In this document: positions 29,069-38,789 of the stretch, in pieces | Layout of the letters: each line of letters opens with the position of its first letter | Position numbering within the stretch: the first letter of the stretch is position 1 | NCBI RefSeq assembly: GCF_003762835.1 | Contig: NZ_RJWA01000008.1 | Coordinates: forward strand, 62,001 to 126,000 | Source of the DNA: Micromonospora sp. HM5-17 | GTDB lineage: Bacteria > Actinomycetota > Actinomycetes > Mycobacteriales > Micromonosporaceae | Length of the DNA: 64,000 nt | Reading direction: 5' to 3' | The notes under the pieces: generated by a model | What the model saw: only the letters and a program-made list of their open reading frames with translations | Databases searched by the model: none | Told to the model about the DNA's origin: nothing | Translations under genes and position numbers: made by a program

Positions 29069-29451
29069 ACAGGCAACTCCGTATCTGGCCGCCGCTGCTG
29101 GTGTCGCTGGCCGTGACCGCCGTCCTGGCCGCCTGCACCCGGGTGCCGCTCCCGCCGCCGGAGAGCCGGGAGGGCTATCCGGAGCGCGGGGCGCGGCTGA
29201 TCCAGCAGTACGGCTGCGGCGGCTGCCACACCGTGCCGGGGGTGCCGCGGGCGGAGGGCCTGGTCGGCCCGCCGCTCACCCGGTTCGGCGCCCGGTCGTA
29301 CATCGCGGGGGAGCTGCCGAACAACCCCGAGAACCTGCGTCGCTGGATCCAGGACCCGCAGGCGGTGGAACCGGGCACCGCCATGCCCGACCTCGGGGTC
29401 AGCGAGACCGACGCCCAGGACATCGCCGCGTACCTGTTCACCCTGGAGTGA
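29065..29451 (+). CDS. Membrane-anchored monoheme cytochrome c (lipoprotein)
   Basis: 128 residues. The signal ends in a lipobox (VLAAC, Cys about 23). The class I cytochrome c domain has heme site CGGCH (about 50-54) and a probable Met ligand in GTAMPDLGV. It could shuttle electrons between the bc complex and the caa3 oxidase. ATG 29065 overlaps the ctaG stop. It needs the divergent ccm gene products to obtain heme. Confidence 0.92.
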   Translation: MNRQLRIWPPLLVSLAVTAVLAACTRVPLPPPESREGYPERGARLIQQYGCGGCHTVPGVPRAEGLVGPPLTRFGARSYIAGELPNNPENLRRWIQDPQAVEPGTAMPDLGVSETDAQDIAAYLFTLE

Positions 29452-29495
29452 GCCGGACCGCCGGTTGTCCTGGTACGAGAGTGGAGGGAGTGGTG

Positions 29496-30347
29496 ATGAC
29501 CGGGACGGAGGCCGGGCCCGCCCGGCGAATCGGGGTGATCCTTGCCGTGCTCGGACTCGCCGCCGGCCCGGTGCCGCTGTCCGCGTCCGCCGCGCCGACA
29601 CCGGTGCCACCGGACACGTCGGCGGCCGTCCCGGGCGGTCTGGTGTCACCGGCCACGCCGGGGGCCGGCCCCGGGTCGTCGGCCCCGCCGTCGGCGACCG
29701 ACCCGGCCCGGTCCCGGGGCGCCGACCTCTTCCTGCGCAGCTGTGCGAGCTGCCACGGCCCGAGGGGTGAGGGGACCCAGCGGGGACCGTCCCTGGTCGG
29801 GGTCGGCCCGGCGTCGGTGGACTTCCAGCTCAGCACCGGTCGGATGCCGCTGGACCAGGAGGCCGCGCAGCCGCCGCACCGCCGTCCCGCCTTCTCCGCG
29901 GCGGACATCCAGGCGATCGTCGGGCACGTGGGCAGCTTCGGGGGTGGCGGACCGCAGATCCCGACCGTTGGCCCCGGCGACCTGCGCGAAGGCCGGGAAC
30001 TCTTTCTCGCCCACTGCGCCGCCTGCCACTCCGCCGCCGGGGTCGGCGCCACGCTGACCAACGGGCTGGTCGCCCCGTCCCTGGACCGGTCGACGCCGGT
30101 GCAGGTCGCCGAGGCGATCCGGGTCGGCCCGGGGCTGATGCCCGCCTTCCCGGAGAGCATCCTGAGCCCGGCGCAGGTCGACGCCGTGGCCAGCTACGTC
30201 CAACACCTGCGCGGCGATCGGCTGGACCGGGGCGGGGCATCTCTCGGCCGGTTGGGGCCGATGACGGAGGGACTGGTGGCCTGGGTGGTTGGTCTGGCGC
30301 TGCTGGTCGGCGTCGCCCGCTGGCTCGGCAGCAGGGCCGGGCGATGA
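29496..30347 (+). CDS. qcrC: Diheme cytochrome c subunit of the bc complex (QcrC-like)
   Basis: 283 residues, ATG 29496 behind GGAGGGAG. A signal and a Pro/Ser/Thr-rich linker precede two cytochrome c domains with CASCH and CAACH. Probable Met ligands are in TGRMPLD and GPGLMPAFP. A C-terminal membrane helix (GLVAWVVGLALLVGVARWLG) anchors it. This layout is that of actinobacterial QcrC, the internal electron wire between Rieske protein and oxidase. It is followed by Rieske and cytochrome b genes in the canonical order. Confidence 0.94.
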   Translation: MTGTEAGPARRIGVILAVLGLAAGPVPLSASAAPTPVPPDTSAAVPGGLVSPATPGAGPGSSAPPSATDPARSRGADLFLRSCASCHGPRGEGTQRGPSLVGVGPASVDFQLSTGRMPLDQEAAQPPHRRPAFSAADIQAIVGHVGSFGGGGPQIPTVGPGDLREGRELFLAHCAACHSAAGVGATLTNGLVAPSLDRSTPVQVAEAIRVGPGLMPAFPESILSPAQVDAVASYVQHLRGDRLDRGGASLGRLGPMTEGLVAWVVGLALLVGVARWLGSRAGR

Positions 30348-31210
30348 CCGGCCGGGACGCGCCGGACCGGCGGGAACGGCCGGCGTCGGCGATAGCCGCC
30401 GCCGCGTTCGGCGTCAGCGTGCTCGGTGCCGCCGGGTTCGCGGCCGTGTACGCCGCCGGCGGCCAGACCCAACTGGAGGGGCTCACCCTGGCGGTCGCCT
30501 TTGCCGGGATCGCGTTCGGACTCTCGGTCTGGGCCCGTCGCCTGCTGCCCACCGGCGGGTACGTCGAGGAGCACGAGCCGTTCGACTCACGCCCCACCGA
30601 CCTGCGGCTCGCCGCCGAGGCGCTGACCGGACCGGAGAGTCCGGTACGCCGGCGGGGACTGCTGACGATGCTCGCCCTGGCCCTCGGCGCGCTGGGCGGG
30701 GCGGCGCTGTTCCCGCTGCGCTCGCTGCTGCCGTTCGACCGCGTCCGGCCGGTGCACGCGCTCCGTACCACGCCCTGGGCCGCCGGCGTACGCCTGGTCC
30801 GGGCCGACGGTACGCCGGTCCGGCCCGCCGACGTCCCCGACGGCTCGGTGCTGACCGTCTTCCCCGAGGGGCACCGGGACCGGGGCGACGTTCCGGCCTT
30901 CGCCGTCCGGTTGGATCCGGCCCGGTTCACCGTGCCACCATCCGGCGGAGAGGTCGCCGGCGTCGTGGTTCACTCGCTGCTCTGTACCCACGCCGGCTGC
31001 CCGGTCGCCCTGTACCTGCAGGGGACCGCCCGGGTGCTCTGCCCCTGTCACCAGTCCACCTTCGACCTGCTCGCCGGTGCCCGGCCGATCGCCGGCCCGG
31101 CGTCCCGGGCCTTGCCGGGACTGCCGATCACCGTCGACGCCGACGGCTACCTTGTCGCCACCGGCGACTTCACCGCCCCGCCCGGGGCGGGCTTCTGGAG
31201 CCTGAAGTGA
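30344..31210 (+). CDS. qcrA: Rieske iron-sulfur subunit (QcrA-like)
   Basis: 288 residues with three N-terminal hydrophobic helices, as in actinobacterial QcrA. A C-terminal Rieske domain carries the cluster ligands in CTHAGC and CPCHQS (about 222-250). It takes electrons from menaquinol at the cytochrome b Qo site and hands them to the diheme c. ATG overlaps the qcrC stop, and its stop overlaps the qcrB GTG. Confidence 0.95.
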   Translation: MTGRDAPDRRERPASAIAAAAFGVSVLGAAGFAAVYAAGGQTQLEGLTLAVAFAGIAFGLSVWARRLLPTGGYVEEHEPFDSRPTDLRLAAEALTGPESPVRRRGLLTMLALALGALGGAALFPLRSLLPFDRVRPVHALRTTPWAAGVRLVRADGTPVRPADVPDGSVLTVFPEGHRDRGDVPAFAVRLDPARFTVPPSGGEVAGVVVHSLLCTHAGCPVALYLQGTARVLCPCHQSTFDLLAGARPIAGPASRALPGLPITVDADGYLVATGDFTAPPGAGFWSLK

Positions 31211-32934
31211 TCACCCGGTGGCTGCTCCGCCGACTGGCCCGGAGCGTCGACGACCGGTTGCGGACCGCGCCGGTGGTGCGCCGGGTGCTCGCCGCGGTCT
31301 TCCCCGACCACTGGTCGTTCATGCTGGGGGAGATCGCGCTCTACTCGTTCGTCGTGCTGGTGCTGACCGGGGTCTTCCTCACCCTCTTCTTCGCGCCGAG
31401 CACCGCCGACACCGTCTACACCGGCGCGTACGCGCCGCTGGACGGCGCCCGCACCTCCGCCGCGTACGCCTCGACCGTCCGGCTCAGCTTCGACATCCGG
31501 GCCGGGCTGCTGATGCGGCAGAGCCACCACTGGGCGGCGCTGCTCTTCGTTGGCGCGATCGTGCTCCACCTGCTCCGGATCTTCTTCACCGGCGCGTTTC
31601 GCAGGCCCCGGGAGATGAACTGGCTCATCGGGGTCACCATGCTCGCCCTCGCCCTGTTCAACGGCTTCACCGGATACTCCATCCCCGACGACCTGCTCTC
31701 CGGGACCGGCCTGCGGATCCTCTACTCGGTGACCCAGTCGATCCCGCTGGTGGGCGAGTGGTTGGTCTTCCTCGCCGCCGGGGGCGAGTTTCCGACCGAC
31801 GAGATGGTGCCCCGGATGTTCGTCAGCCACGTCCTGCTCGTCCCAGCCGTGCTGGCCGCGCTGATCGCGATCCACCTGGGGATCCTGATCCGGCAGAAGC
31901 ACAGCCAGTTCCCCGGCCCGGGGCGTACCGAGAACAACGTCGTCGGCTCCTTGTTCTGGCCCAGCTACACGGTACGGACGCTGGCGCTGTTCGCCTGGGT
32001 CCTGGCGGTGACGTTCGCCCTCGGCGGACTGGCGCAGATCAACCCGGTGTGGATCTACGGGCCGTTCGACCCGGCCCAGGCGACCTCGCCCGCCCAACCC
32101 GACTGGTACGTGGCCTGGGGCGACGGGGCGCTGCGGCTCTTTCCCGCCGTCGAGTTCCGGATCTTCGGTCAGCTCGTGCCGTCGCCGTTCCTTCCCGGGG
32201 TCGTCTTCGGTGGCCTGACCTTCGCCGGCCTCTACCTCTGGCCGTTCCTGGACCGGCGGCACGGGCGTGACCGCCTCGCCCACCAGCTGCTCGACCCACC
32301 CCGCGCCCATCCGGCCCGGCTCGGGTTCGGCGTCGCCGTCCTCGCCCTCTTCGCCGTCCTGCTCGCCGCGGCGGCCGACGACGTCATCGCGACGATCCTG
32401 CGGGTCCCGGTCCTGGACGTGCTTGCGATCCTCCGGGTCCTCGCGCTCGCCCTGCCGGTCCCGGCCGGCGTCACCGCCTACCTCGTCGCCCGCGCGCTGC
32501 GGGCCAACGGTGGTCGGGGAGTCGGCGACCTGACCCGGGCGGACGTCCGGTCGGCGGGCCGATTGGTGTGCGTCGGGTCGCCCGTCGGCGGGGCGCCGAC
32601 CGGTATCGGAACGCCGGAGGGGACGGCGGAGCCCGTCGACGCGGACCGGGTCGAGCTGTGGCGGGACCGGACCGGGCTCTGGCGATGGCGGTACCGCGGT
32701 GCTTCGGTCTCGCTCACCGCGAACCGGGCCTACCCGTCCCGAGCCGAGGCGGAGCGGGCGGCCAGGACGGCGTACGGGGACCTTTCGGTGTGGGAGGTGG
32801 CACCGCCCGGCGGTCGGCCAGGCGCCCCGGCCGCGGTGGCGGCCCGGGCCGGGCGCGCGGCCGGCCGGGTCGGCGGATACCTCGCCCTGGCGGCGGTCGC
32901 GTTCTGGCGCGCCCGCCGGGACCGCCGGCGCTGA
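31207..32934 (+). CDS. qcrB: Cytochrome b subunit (QcrB-like) with C-terminal YegP/DUF1508-like module
   Basis: 575 residues from GTG 31207. The heme b histidines show H-x13-H (SHHWA...VLH) and H-x14-H (VSHVL...IHLG) spacing, and the Qo motif is PDWY, both typical of menaquinol-oxidising bacteria. About eight membrane helices end near residue 430. After a linker, residues about 480-530 (VELWRDRTGLWRWRYRG ... YPSRAEAERAA) resemble one YegP/DUF1508 repeat. The chain then ends with a Pro/Ala/Arg-rich tail and a weak hydrophobic stretch. The extension is not part of standard QcrB, and its role is unknown. Last gene of the operon. Confidence 0.92.
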   Translation: MITRWLLRRLARSVDDRLRTAPVVRRVLAAVFPDHWSFMLGEIALYSFVVLVLTGVFLTLFFAPSTADTVYTGAYAPLDGARTSAAYASTVRLSFDIRAGLLMRQSHHWAALLFVGAIVLHLLRIFFTGAFRRPREMNWLIGVTMLALALFNGFTGYSIPDDLLSGTGLRILYSVTQSIPLVGEWLVFLAAGGEFPTDEMVPRMFVSHVLLVPAVLAALIAIHLGILIRQKHSQFPGPGRTENNVVGSLFWPSYTVRTLALFAWVLAVTFALGGLAQINPVWIYGPFDPAQATSPAQPDWYVAWGDGALRLFPAVEFRIFGQLVPSPFLPGVVFGGLTFAGLYLWPFLDRRHGRDRLAHQLLDPPRAHPARLGFGVAVLALFAVLLAAAADDVIATILRVPVLDVLAILRVLALALPVPAGVTAYLVARALRANGGRGVGDLTRADVRSAGRLVCVGSPVGGAPTGIGTPEGTAEPVDADRVELWRDRTGLWRWRYRGASVSLTANRAYPSRAEAERAARTAYGDLSVWEVAPPGGRPGAPAAVAARAGRAAGRVGGYLALAAVAFWRARRDRRR

Positions 32935-33047
32935 GCCCACCGCCCGCTGGCGGTCGTCGCGGTACCCGCCGGTAGGACAGGAGGCGTTCCACCAACGGTC
33001 ACACACCATTGATCGTCGTGACGCCGACGATGCTCTAGCCTCCCGGC

Positions 33048-34967
33048 ATGACTGTCTCACCGTCACGATCACGCCTGGCCCGCGCCGCCCGCGGGCCGAT
33101 CGGTGCGCGTACCCGGATCGTCGCCGCGCTGACCGCGCTCGCCGTCCCGGCCGCTGCCGCCGTCGTCGTCGCCGCTGCCTCGACCCCGGCGGTGGCCGAA
33201 CCCGACGACGTCGTCGTCTCGGAAGATTTCTCGTCGGGGGTGCTGCCCGCCGGGTGGCGGATCGTCGACGGAACCTGGAAGGTCGAGAACGGACGGCTCC
33301 GTGGCACCTCGACCAGCTCTACCGCCAACAACAAACTGACCTTCGGGCGCCACATGAACGACTTCCGCTTCGAGGCCACCGTCCGCTTCGAGTCGGTCCA
33401 GTCAGCGACGCGCTGGGCGGCGCTCGGTCTGGACGTCCCCGCCGACGGCGCGACGCCCTGGTGGATCGCCACCATGCGCAGCGGGACCACCGCCAACAAC
33501 GGCCTGGAGTTCGCGCAGCGGACGACCGCCAACACGTGGAACGTCACCGCCACCGGCGCCGCACCGTACGCGGCCGGGACCGGCCGGGACATCCGGGTCG
33601 CCATCGAGGTGCACGGCAGCCAGGCCCGCTGGTTCTTCGACGGTGTCGAGCGGCTGCGCACCGCCAGTCTGCAGCGCTCCACCGACGGTGGGCAGGCGCT
33701 GTTCGTCAACGGTGCGACGGTGTCGTTCGACGACGTCAAGGTCACGGAGCTGGCGCCGAACGGCTACCTGCGTCCGAAGGGGAGTCCTCTCACCGTCATC
33801 GCGCACCGCGGGGCCTCGTCGGCCGCGCCGGAGAACACCCTCGTCGCGCAGGAGGTCGCGCGCCGGGCGGGCGCGGACTGGATCGAGAACGACGTACAGC
33901 CGAGCCGGGACGGGGTTCCGTTCGTCCTGCACGACGCGACGGTTGACCGGACCACGGACGGAACCGGAAACATCCGCGACCTGACCGCCGCCCAGCTCAA
34001 GGCGCTCGACGCCGGATCGTGGTTCGCACCCCACTACGCCGGTGCGCGGATTCCCACCCTCGCCGAGCAGCTCGCCGACCTGCGTACCCGCGGCGGCAAC
34101 CTGTTGCTGGAGATCAAGGGCCGACACACGAGGGACGAGGTGGCCCGGATCGTGCAGGTGATCCGGGACGAGCGGATGACCGGGCGCGTCTTCCTGCAGA
34201 GCTTCGAGGTCGACGCCCTGCGCCACGCTCACGACCTGGCCCCGGAGCTGCCGCTCGGGCTGCTGCGCAGCACCCTCGACGCCGACCCGGTGGCGGTCGC
34301 GACGGAGCTGCACCTCACCGCGTACAACCCGAACGGGACGGCGCTGCTCACCCGCCCCTCGGTGATCGCGGACCTGCACCGGGCCGGTGTGGCCGTGATG
34401 GCCTGGACGATGGACTCGGCCAGCCAGTGGCAGCAGCTCGAGGAGGCCGGTGTCGACGCGGTCATCACCAACCGCCCGGCGGAGCTGGCCGGCTGGAACG
34501 CCGCGCTGCTGCAGCGTCAGCAGCCGGCCGCGCCGACGGTCGCGATCACGTCGCCCGCGCCGAACGCCCAACTGGACCGGGCCCAGGCGCCCGTGGTCGC
34601 CGTCGCCGCCACGGGCGCGGAGACCGTCTCCGTCACGCTGGACGGCACGCCGGTCACGGTCGGCGAGCGGCTCGACCTGGCCACGCTCACCCCCGGCTCG
34701 CACACCCTGGTCGCCACGGCCACCGGACCGACCGGCACCACCTCGGTGACCAGCACCGTCACCGTGGCGGTGACCCGGGCCGGGCTCGGCTACCTCGTCC
34801 TGACCTCGGGGGCCAAACCGAAGGCCGTCGCCTGGATGAGCGACAGGCTGGGCAGCGGGAGGTACGCGGAGTTGGCCCGGTACGCCGACCGGGAGGCCGG
34901 GAGGCTGATTCCGGCCGGGGTCGCCCGGATCATCGCCGCCGACGCCCGTACCCTCGCCGCCCGGTAG
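33048..34967 (+). CDS. Secreted glycerophosphodiester phosphodiesterase, multidomain
   Basis: 639 residues with an N-terminal signal (to about residue 50, ending AAASTPAVA). Residues about 55-235 form a beta-rich module resembling LamG/DUF1080 (FSSGVLPAGWRIVDGTW). The GDPD TIM barrel spans about 245-485, with VIAHRGASSAAPENT, ENDVQPSRDG, FVLHD and LLLEIKG. These supply the catalytic His pair and the metal-binding Glu/Asp. A Big-like beta domain and a small helical tail end the protein. It would hydrolyse glycerophosphodiesters or related polymers outside the cell, such as teichoic-acid fragments. It stands alone, followed by a bidirectional terminator. Confidence 0.92.
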   Translation: MTVSPSRSRLARAARGPIGARTRIVAALTALAVPAAAAVVVAAASTPAVAEPDDVVVSEDFSSGVLPAGWRIVDGTWKVENGRLRGTSTSSTANNKLTFGRHMNDFRFEATVRFESVQSATRWAALGLDVPADGATPWWIATMRSGTTANNGLEFAQRTTANTWNVTATGAAPYAAGTGRDIRVAIEVHGSQARWFFDGVERLRTASLQRSTDGGQALFVNGATVSFDDVKVTELAPNGYLRPKGSPLTVIAHRGASSAAPENTLVAQEVARRAGADWIENDVQPSRDGVPFVLHDATVDRTTDGTGNIRDLTAAQLKALDAGSWFAPHYAGARIPTLAEQLADLRTRGGNLLLEIKGRHTRDEVARIVQVIRDERMTGRVFLQSFEVDALRHAHDLAPELPLGLLRSTLDADPVAVATELHLTAYNPNGTALLTRPSVIADLHRAGVAVMAWTMDSASQWQQLEEAGVDAVITNRPAELAGWNAALLQRQQPAAPTVAITSPAPNAQLDRAQAPVVAVAATGAETVSVTLDGTPVTVGERLDLATLTPGSHTLVATATGPTGTTSVTSTVTVAVTRAGLGYLVLTSGAKPKAVAWMSDRLGSGRYAELARYADREAGRLIPAGVARIIAADARTLAAR

Positions 34968-34973
34968 TCACCC

Positions 34974-35010
34974 GTCCGGCCCGCCGGCGGGGACCACCGG
35001 CGGGCCGGAC
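34974..35010. terminator. 14-bp perfect inverted repeat between convergent genes
   Basis: Arms 34974-34987 and 34997-35010 are exact reverse complements around a 9-nt loop. It lies 6 bp after the phosphodiesterase stop and 56 bp from the GH35 stop, so it can serve both strands. Confidence 0.75.
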
Positions 35011-35065
35011 CCGGGCCGCGCCCCGGAACCGTCCGGACCAGCCCGACGCCCGGCGGCGGGTCGGG

Positions 35066-37489
35066 TCATCCGATGCTGATCCGGACCGGCCGGCCCGGAT
35101 CAGCATCGGCCCGCAGGGTGACCGTGACCCGGGACCCGTCGACGACCAGCTCGCCGCGATCCGCCCGGACCGGCCGGTCGGTGTCGAGCACGACGACGTC
35201 CTCGCGCTGCGTGGGGCGCAGCACCATCGCCGACCCGGTCCGCTCGACCAGTTCGCAGCTGGTCCCGGTCAGGAGGGCGCCGTCGAACCGCAGCCCGACC
35301 GGCAGCATCAGGCCGCCGCGCGCCGGGACGCGCAGCCGGCGGCCCCCGAGGAACGGCTCACCCCGGTACGTCAGCGCGGCGGTGACCGGCGACGGCGCGA
35401 CGTTGATCAGGTGGAGCAGGCGTTGCCCGGACCGGTCGACGGTGGAGGTGTTCACCAGACCCGGCTCGTCGGCGTCGTGCCGCAGCCGCGGCTCGACGCC
35501 CAGCCGGCCCACCGCGCGCCGCCAGAAGTCCAGGTCGCACGGGTAGTCGGCGGCGATCACGAGCGCCGTACCCGCCCCGATTCGCAGCTCGACGCCGCAC
35601 GGCGAACCGGAGCGTACGTCGACCAGCACCGGCTCGGGCGCATCCGCGCCGGCCGGATCGAGCAGGTCGGCGTAGCCGACCCGTACCTCGGCGCGCCCGG
35701 CCGCCCAGCCCGTGCCGCGGACCGACGGGAAGTGGTGGGCGGTCGCCTCGATCCGGTCGACCACCCGCAGGCCGAGAGCGTCGGCGAGCAGACGGCACGG
35801 TGTGCCGTCGTGGTCGCGTTCGGGCAGGACGCCGTGCAGCAGCAGCCGTCCCCCGGCCCGCAGGTAGTCGACGAGCCGCTCCTGCACCTCCCGCCCGAGG
35901 GTGCTGGCGCTGGCCAGGGCGAGGGCCGGTGGTGGGTTCACGGTCAGGTCGGCGGACTGGAGGTCGACGGCCGGGAACGAGAACCCGCCGAGCAGCAACG
36001 CCCGGGCGAGGATGTCCCGGGGCCCCATGCCCCGGAACCGCTCCAGGTCGGCGACCTGGGCCGCCCGGGCCGCCGACTCCGGGTGCCGGTACTCCGTCAG
36101 GTAGTGGTCGGGGACGAAGCCGAGGGCGAGCCCGTCGTGTTCCTCGTCCGAGTCGGCGAGGAGGTCCGCCGCGCCGCGTACCACCGCCAGCGCCCGACGC
36201 GCGGCATCGTACGTCGGATTCCGCTGGCCCTCCGGTCCGATCGGTGCGGCGAAGCCGTGCCGTTCCCCGGTGAACCCGAGCCGGTCGTTGCCGTCGCCGA
36301 CCGGCTCGGCCAGCGGTGGGTTGTACCCTCCGGCGAAGAGGTACAGGTTGAGCAGGCGGTTGCCCTGGGCCACGCAGAGCCGGGTCTTGAGTTCGATCGC
36401 CTCGGGTGGGTACCGCACCGCCAGGTCCTCGCCGTAGTCCCCGTTGCCGGCTTCGAACTCGAGCGAGGTCAGCGGCTGGTCCGCCGAGTGGACGGCGGCC
36501 AGGAACGCGTTGGCGACGTAGAGGTCGGCGACGTTGCCGACGGTCAGGTCGCCGAGGTAGAGGTCGGATCCGGAGGTGAGCTGCGGCTGCCCCCGGTACG
36601 CCTCGGCGAGCTGGCTGATCCCGATGGGGAAGGTGCGCCCGCGGCCGCCCCCGGTGCCGTGCACGTTGACCAGGAACGGTACCGCGGTGACGCCGTACCG
36701 CTCGGCGGCGGCGCGGAGGAACCCGACGTAGCGTCGGAAGCGGTCCCGCATGTAGCGGCCGAGGAGGTCGTGCGTGGCCAGCGAGTGTCGCTCGGCGGGC
36801 CGCCGCAGTGCCGCCGCCCAGGCCGCCGGGTCGGCCGGGTCCGCGCCGACCCGCTCGGCCGCGCCCGTGACGCCGTACCGCTCGCTTGCCCACCGGGCCA
36901 GGTCGGCGCAGAGGTGGTCGGTCAGGTCGGGGGAGTTGGTGACCCAGGAGAGCATGCCGATCTCGTTGTCGAGCTGGACGGCTACCACCGGCCCGCCCCG
37001 ATCCGCGCAACGCTCCGCGATCAGCGGCATCACCTGGGCGTACCAGCCCTCGGCGGCGGCCAGGAACTCGGGCGCGAGGTAGTCGACCGTCCGGCTCGGG
37101 ACCCGGGCGCCGTCCCAGGTGACCGGGAGCAGGTGTGGCGCGTCCTCGTACACCCGGTACGGGATGCCCTCGTTCTTGATCTCGGCCATCACGAACGGTC
37201 CCGGGCGGACGATGGCGTGCAGTCCCCGTTGGTGGGCCAGGTCGAGGAAGCCGGCCAGGTCACGTCGCGGGTCCGTCCGTCCGTGCAGGTCCACCGACCG
37301 GTCCGGCAGTTCGTGCCAGAGCCACGGAACGTACGTGGCGACCGTGTCGGCGCCGCACTCGCGCAGCCGGTCGAGCCGGTCGGGCCAGTCGGCGGGGGCG
37401 AGCCGGAAGTAGTGGATCTCGCCGGCCAGCAGCAGCCGGGGACGGCCGTCGACGAGGATGCGGCGGTCCTGGAGGGTGATGCGCGACAT
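35066..37489 (-). CDS. Glycoside hydrolase family 35 beta-galactosidase
   Basis: 807 residues, ATG 37489. The N-terminal TIM barrel has the GH35 pattern: GEIHYFRL, YVPWLWHE, VRPGPFVMAEI, and the acid/base Glu in QLDNEIG (about 178). The nucleophile Glu is in SLEFEAG. Further domains up to the C-terminus are beta-rich. No signal peptide is seen, so it is cytoplasmic and acts on imported galactosides or related oligosaccharides. It is transcribed divergently from the LacI gene, with a perfect operator palindrome between them. Confidence 0.92.
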   Translation of the reverse strand: MSRITLQDRRILVDGRPRLLLAGEIHYFRLAPADWPDRLDRLRECGADTVATYVPWLWHELPDRSVDLHGRTDPRRDLAGFLDLAHQRGLHAIVRPGPFVMAEIKNEGIPYRVYEDAPHLLPVTWDGARVPSRTVDYLAPEFLAAAEGWYAQVMPLIAERCADRGGPVVAVQLDNEIGMLSWVTNSPDLTDHLCADLARWASERYGVTGAAERVGADPADPAAWAAALRRPAERHSLATHDLLGRYMRDRFRRYVGFLRAAAERYGVTAVPFLVNVHGTGGGRGRTFPIGISQLAEAYRGQPQLTSGSDLYLGDLTVGNVADLYVANAFLAAVHSADQPLTSLEFEAGNGDYGEDLAVRYPPEAIELKTRLCVAQGNRLLNLYLFAGGYNPPLAEPVGDGNDRLGFTGERHGFAAPIGPEGQRNPTYDAARRALAVVRGAADLLADSDEEHDGLALGFVPDHYLTEYRHPESAARAAQVADLERFRGMGPRDILARALLLGGFSFPAVDLQSADLTVNPPPALALASASTLGREVQERLVDYLRAGGRLLLHGVLPERDHDGTPCRLLADALGLRVVDRIEATAHHFPSVRGTGWAAGRAEVRVGYADLLDPAGADAPEPVLVDVRSGSPCGVELRIGAGTALVIAADYPCDLDFWRRAVGRLGVEPRLRHDADEPGLVNTSTVDRSGQRLLHLINVAPSPVTAALTYRGEPFLGGRRLRVPARGGLMLPVGLRFDGALLTGTSCELVERTGSAMVLRPTQREDVVVLDTDRPVRADRGELVVDGSRVTVTLRADADPGRPVRISIG

Positions 37490-37563
37490 CGGCCGTAGGT
37501 CCTCTCGGCGGTGGGAATTGCGGTCACCCCTTGTGTTGGGGGAGACCCCTGCTTATGGTTCCT

Positions 37564-37575
37564 GTAACCGGTTAC
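37564..37575. promoter_or_regulatory. LacI-type operator, perfect 12-bp palindrome GTAACCGGTTAC
   Basis: It lies 31 bp before the lacI start and 74 bp before the GH35 start. The CpG-centred palindrome matches the general LacI-family operator form. The identical sequence recurs at 48876-48887 before the GH39 operon, so both sites are probably bound by the LacI protein encoded here. Confidence 0.85.
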
Positions 37576-37606
37576 CGTCAACCGCACGTTACGAGACGAG
37601 GCAGCC

Positions 37607-38623
37607 GTGGGCAACAGCCGAATGACCGCCCGGGAGATCGCCCGGCTCGCCGGCGTCTCTGTGGCGACGGTGTCCCGGGTCTGGAACGGCGTCGGACAGG
37701 TGTCGGAGGAGACCCGTCGCCGGGTGCTCGAGGCGATCGAGGCCCACGGGTACCGGCCGGACCACCTGGGCAAGGCGCTGGCCGCCGGCCGGCACAACGC
37801 TGTCGGCCTGGTCTTCCCGGGCCTGTCCGGGCCGTACTTCAGCGAGCTGATCCAGGGATTCGAGTCGGAGGCGGTGCAGTCCCGCGCCAGCGTGCACATC
37901 CTCTGCACGCACCTGCGGGAGGACTCGGACGACCAGGTCATCGAGATGGCGCGCCGGGTCGACGGGATCACGGTGCTCGGCGGGACCATCTCCGACGACG
38001 CCGTACGCCGCCTCGCCGACATGGTCCCGGTGGTGATGCTGGCCGGGAGCGGCCCGGATCAGGTTCCCGCCGTCCGGGCCGAGAACACCGCCGCGATGGC
38101 GGAGCTGACCCGGCATCTGCTGGTCGAGCACGGACTGCGGAACCTGGCCTTCGTCGGGAATCCGGACGGTTCGCCGGATGTCAGCGAGCGGTGGGCCGGC
38201 TTCCGGGCCGCCCACGACGAGCTGGGGCTGCCCCCGCCGGCGCCGCCGATCCGGGTGGGCCTGCAGCAGCCGGACGGGGTGTACGCCGCGGAGCGACTGC
38301 TGGAGCGCGGGACCGTGCCACCGGCGATCGTCTGCGCCAACGACGAGACGGCGCTCGGCGCGCTGGTCGGGGTGCTCGGTCGGGGCCTCCGAGTCCCCCG
38401 GGACGTCGTGATCACCGGCTTCGACGACGTACCGATGTCGGCGCTCGTGTCGCCACCGCTGACCACGGTGCGGCAACCGATCCGGGAACTGGCCGCCGAG
38501 GCGGCCCGGCGGCTCCTGACAACGGTGGCCGACCCGGCCGCCGCGTCGCCGGAGCACACGGTGCTCCCGACCACGGTGGTGATCCGGGGCAGCTGTGGTT
38601 GCCCCGTCGGCCCGAACCCCTAG
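37607..38623 (+). CDS. LacI-family transcriptional regulator
   Basis: 338 residues from GTG 37607. The helix-turn-helix (TAREIARLAGVSVATVSRVW, about 7-26) and hinge are typical. A periplasmic-binding-like effector domain follows, with VGLVFPGLSGPYFSEL, IVCANDETALGA and VVITGFDDVP. It probably represses its own gene, GH35 and the GH39 operon through the GTAACCGGTTAC sites, with a sugar as inducer. The substrate-binding protein gene follows 166 bp later. Confidence 0.94.
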   Translation: MGNSRMTAREIARLAGVSVATVSRVWNGVGQVSEETRRRVLEAIEAHGYRPDHLGKALAAGRHNAVGLVFPGLSGPYFSELIQGFESEAVQSRASVHILCTHLREDSDDQVIEMARRVDGITVLGGTISDDAVRRLADMVPVVMLAGSGPDQVPAVRAENTAAMAELTRHLLVEHGLRNLAFVGNPDGSPDVSERWAGFRAAHDELGLPPPAPPIRVGLQQPDGVYAAERLLERGTVPPAIVCANDETALGALVGVLGRGLRVPRDVVITGFDDVPMSALVSPPLTTVRQPIRELAAEAARRLLTTVADPAAASPEHTVLPTTVVIRGSCGCPVGPNP

Positions 38624-38789
38624 CGCGGTTCCCCCAGACCATCCACCCATCCACACATACCCACACCGACCACCACGCCGGCCCACCGGGACGCGTGGCC
38701 GGGGCGTCCCCGGCCGCGTCGTGGCCCATGCCCACGGGTGGACCTTCGGGTCCGCGTGCCCGGCCGAGCCGCACCACAGGAGGTACGCC

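Noticed and set aside
34019-37498. 1159-codon plus-strand frame covering the GDPD end and the GH35 gene
   Set aside because: A shadow of the GH35 coding strand; no recognisable domain and it crosses a terminator.
38624-38789. Third LacI operator before the binding-protein gene
   Set aside because: The gap holds C/A-rich short repeats but no copy or near copy of GTAACCGGTTAC.
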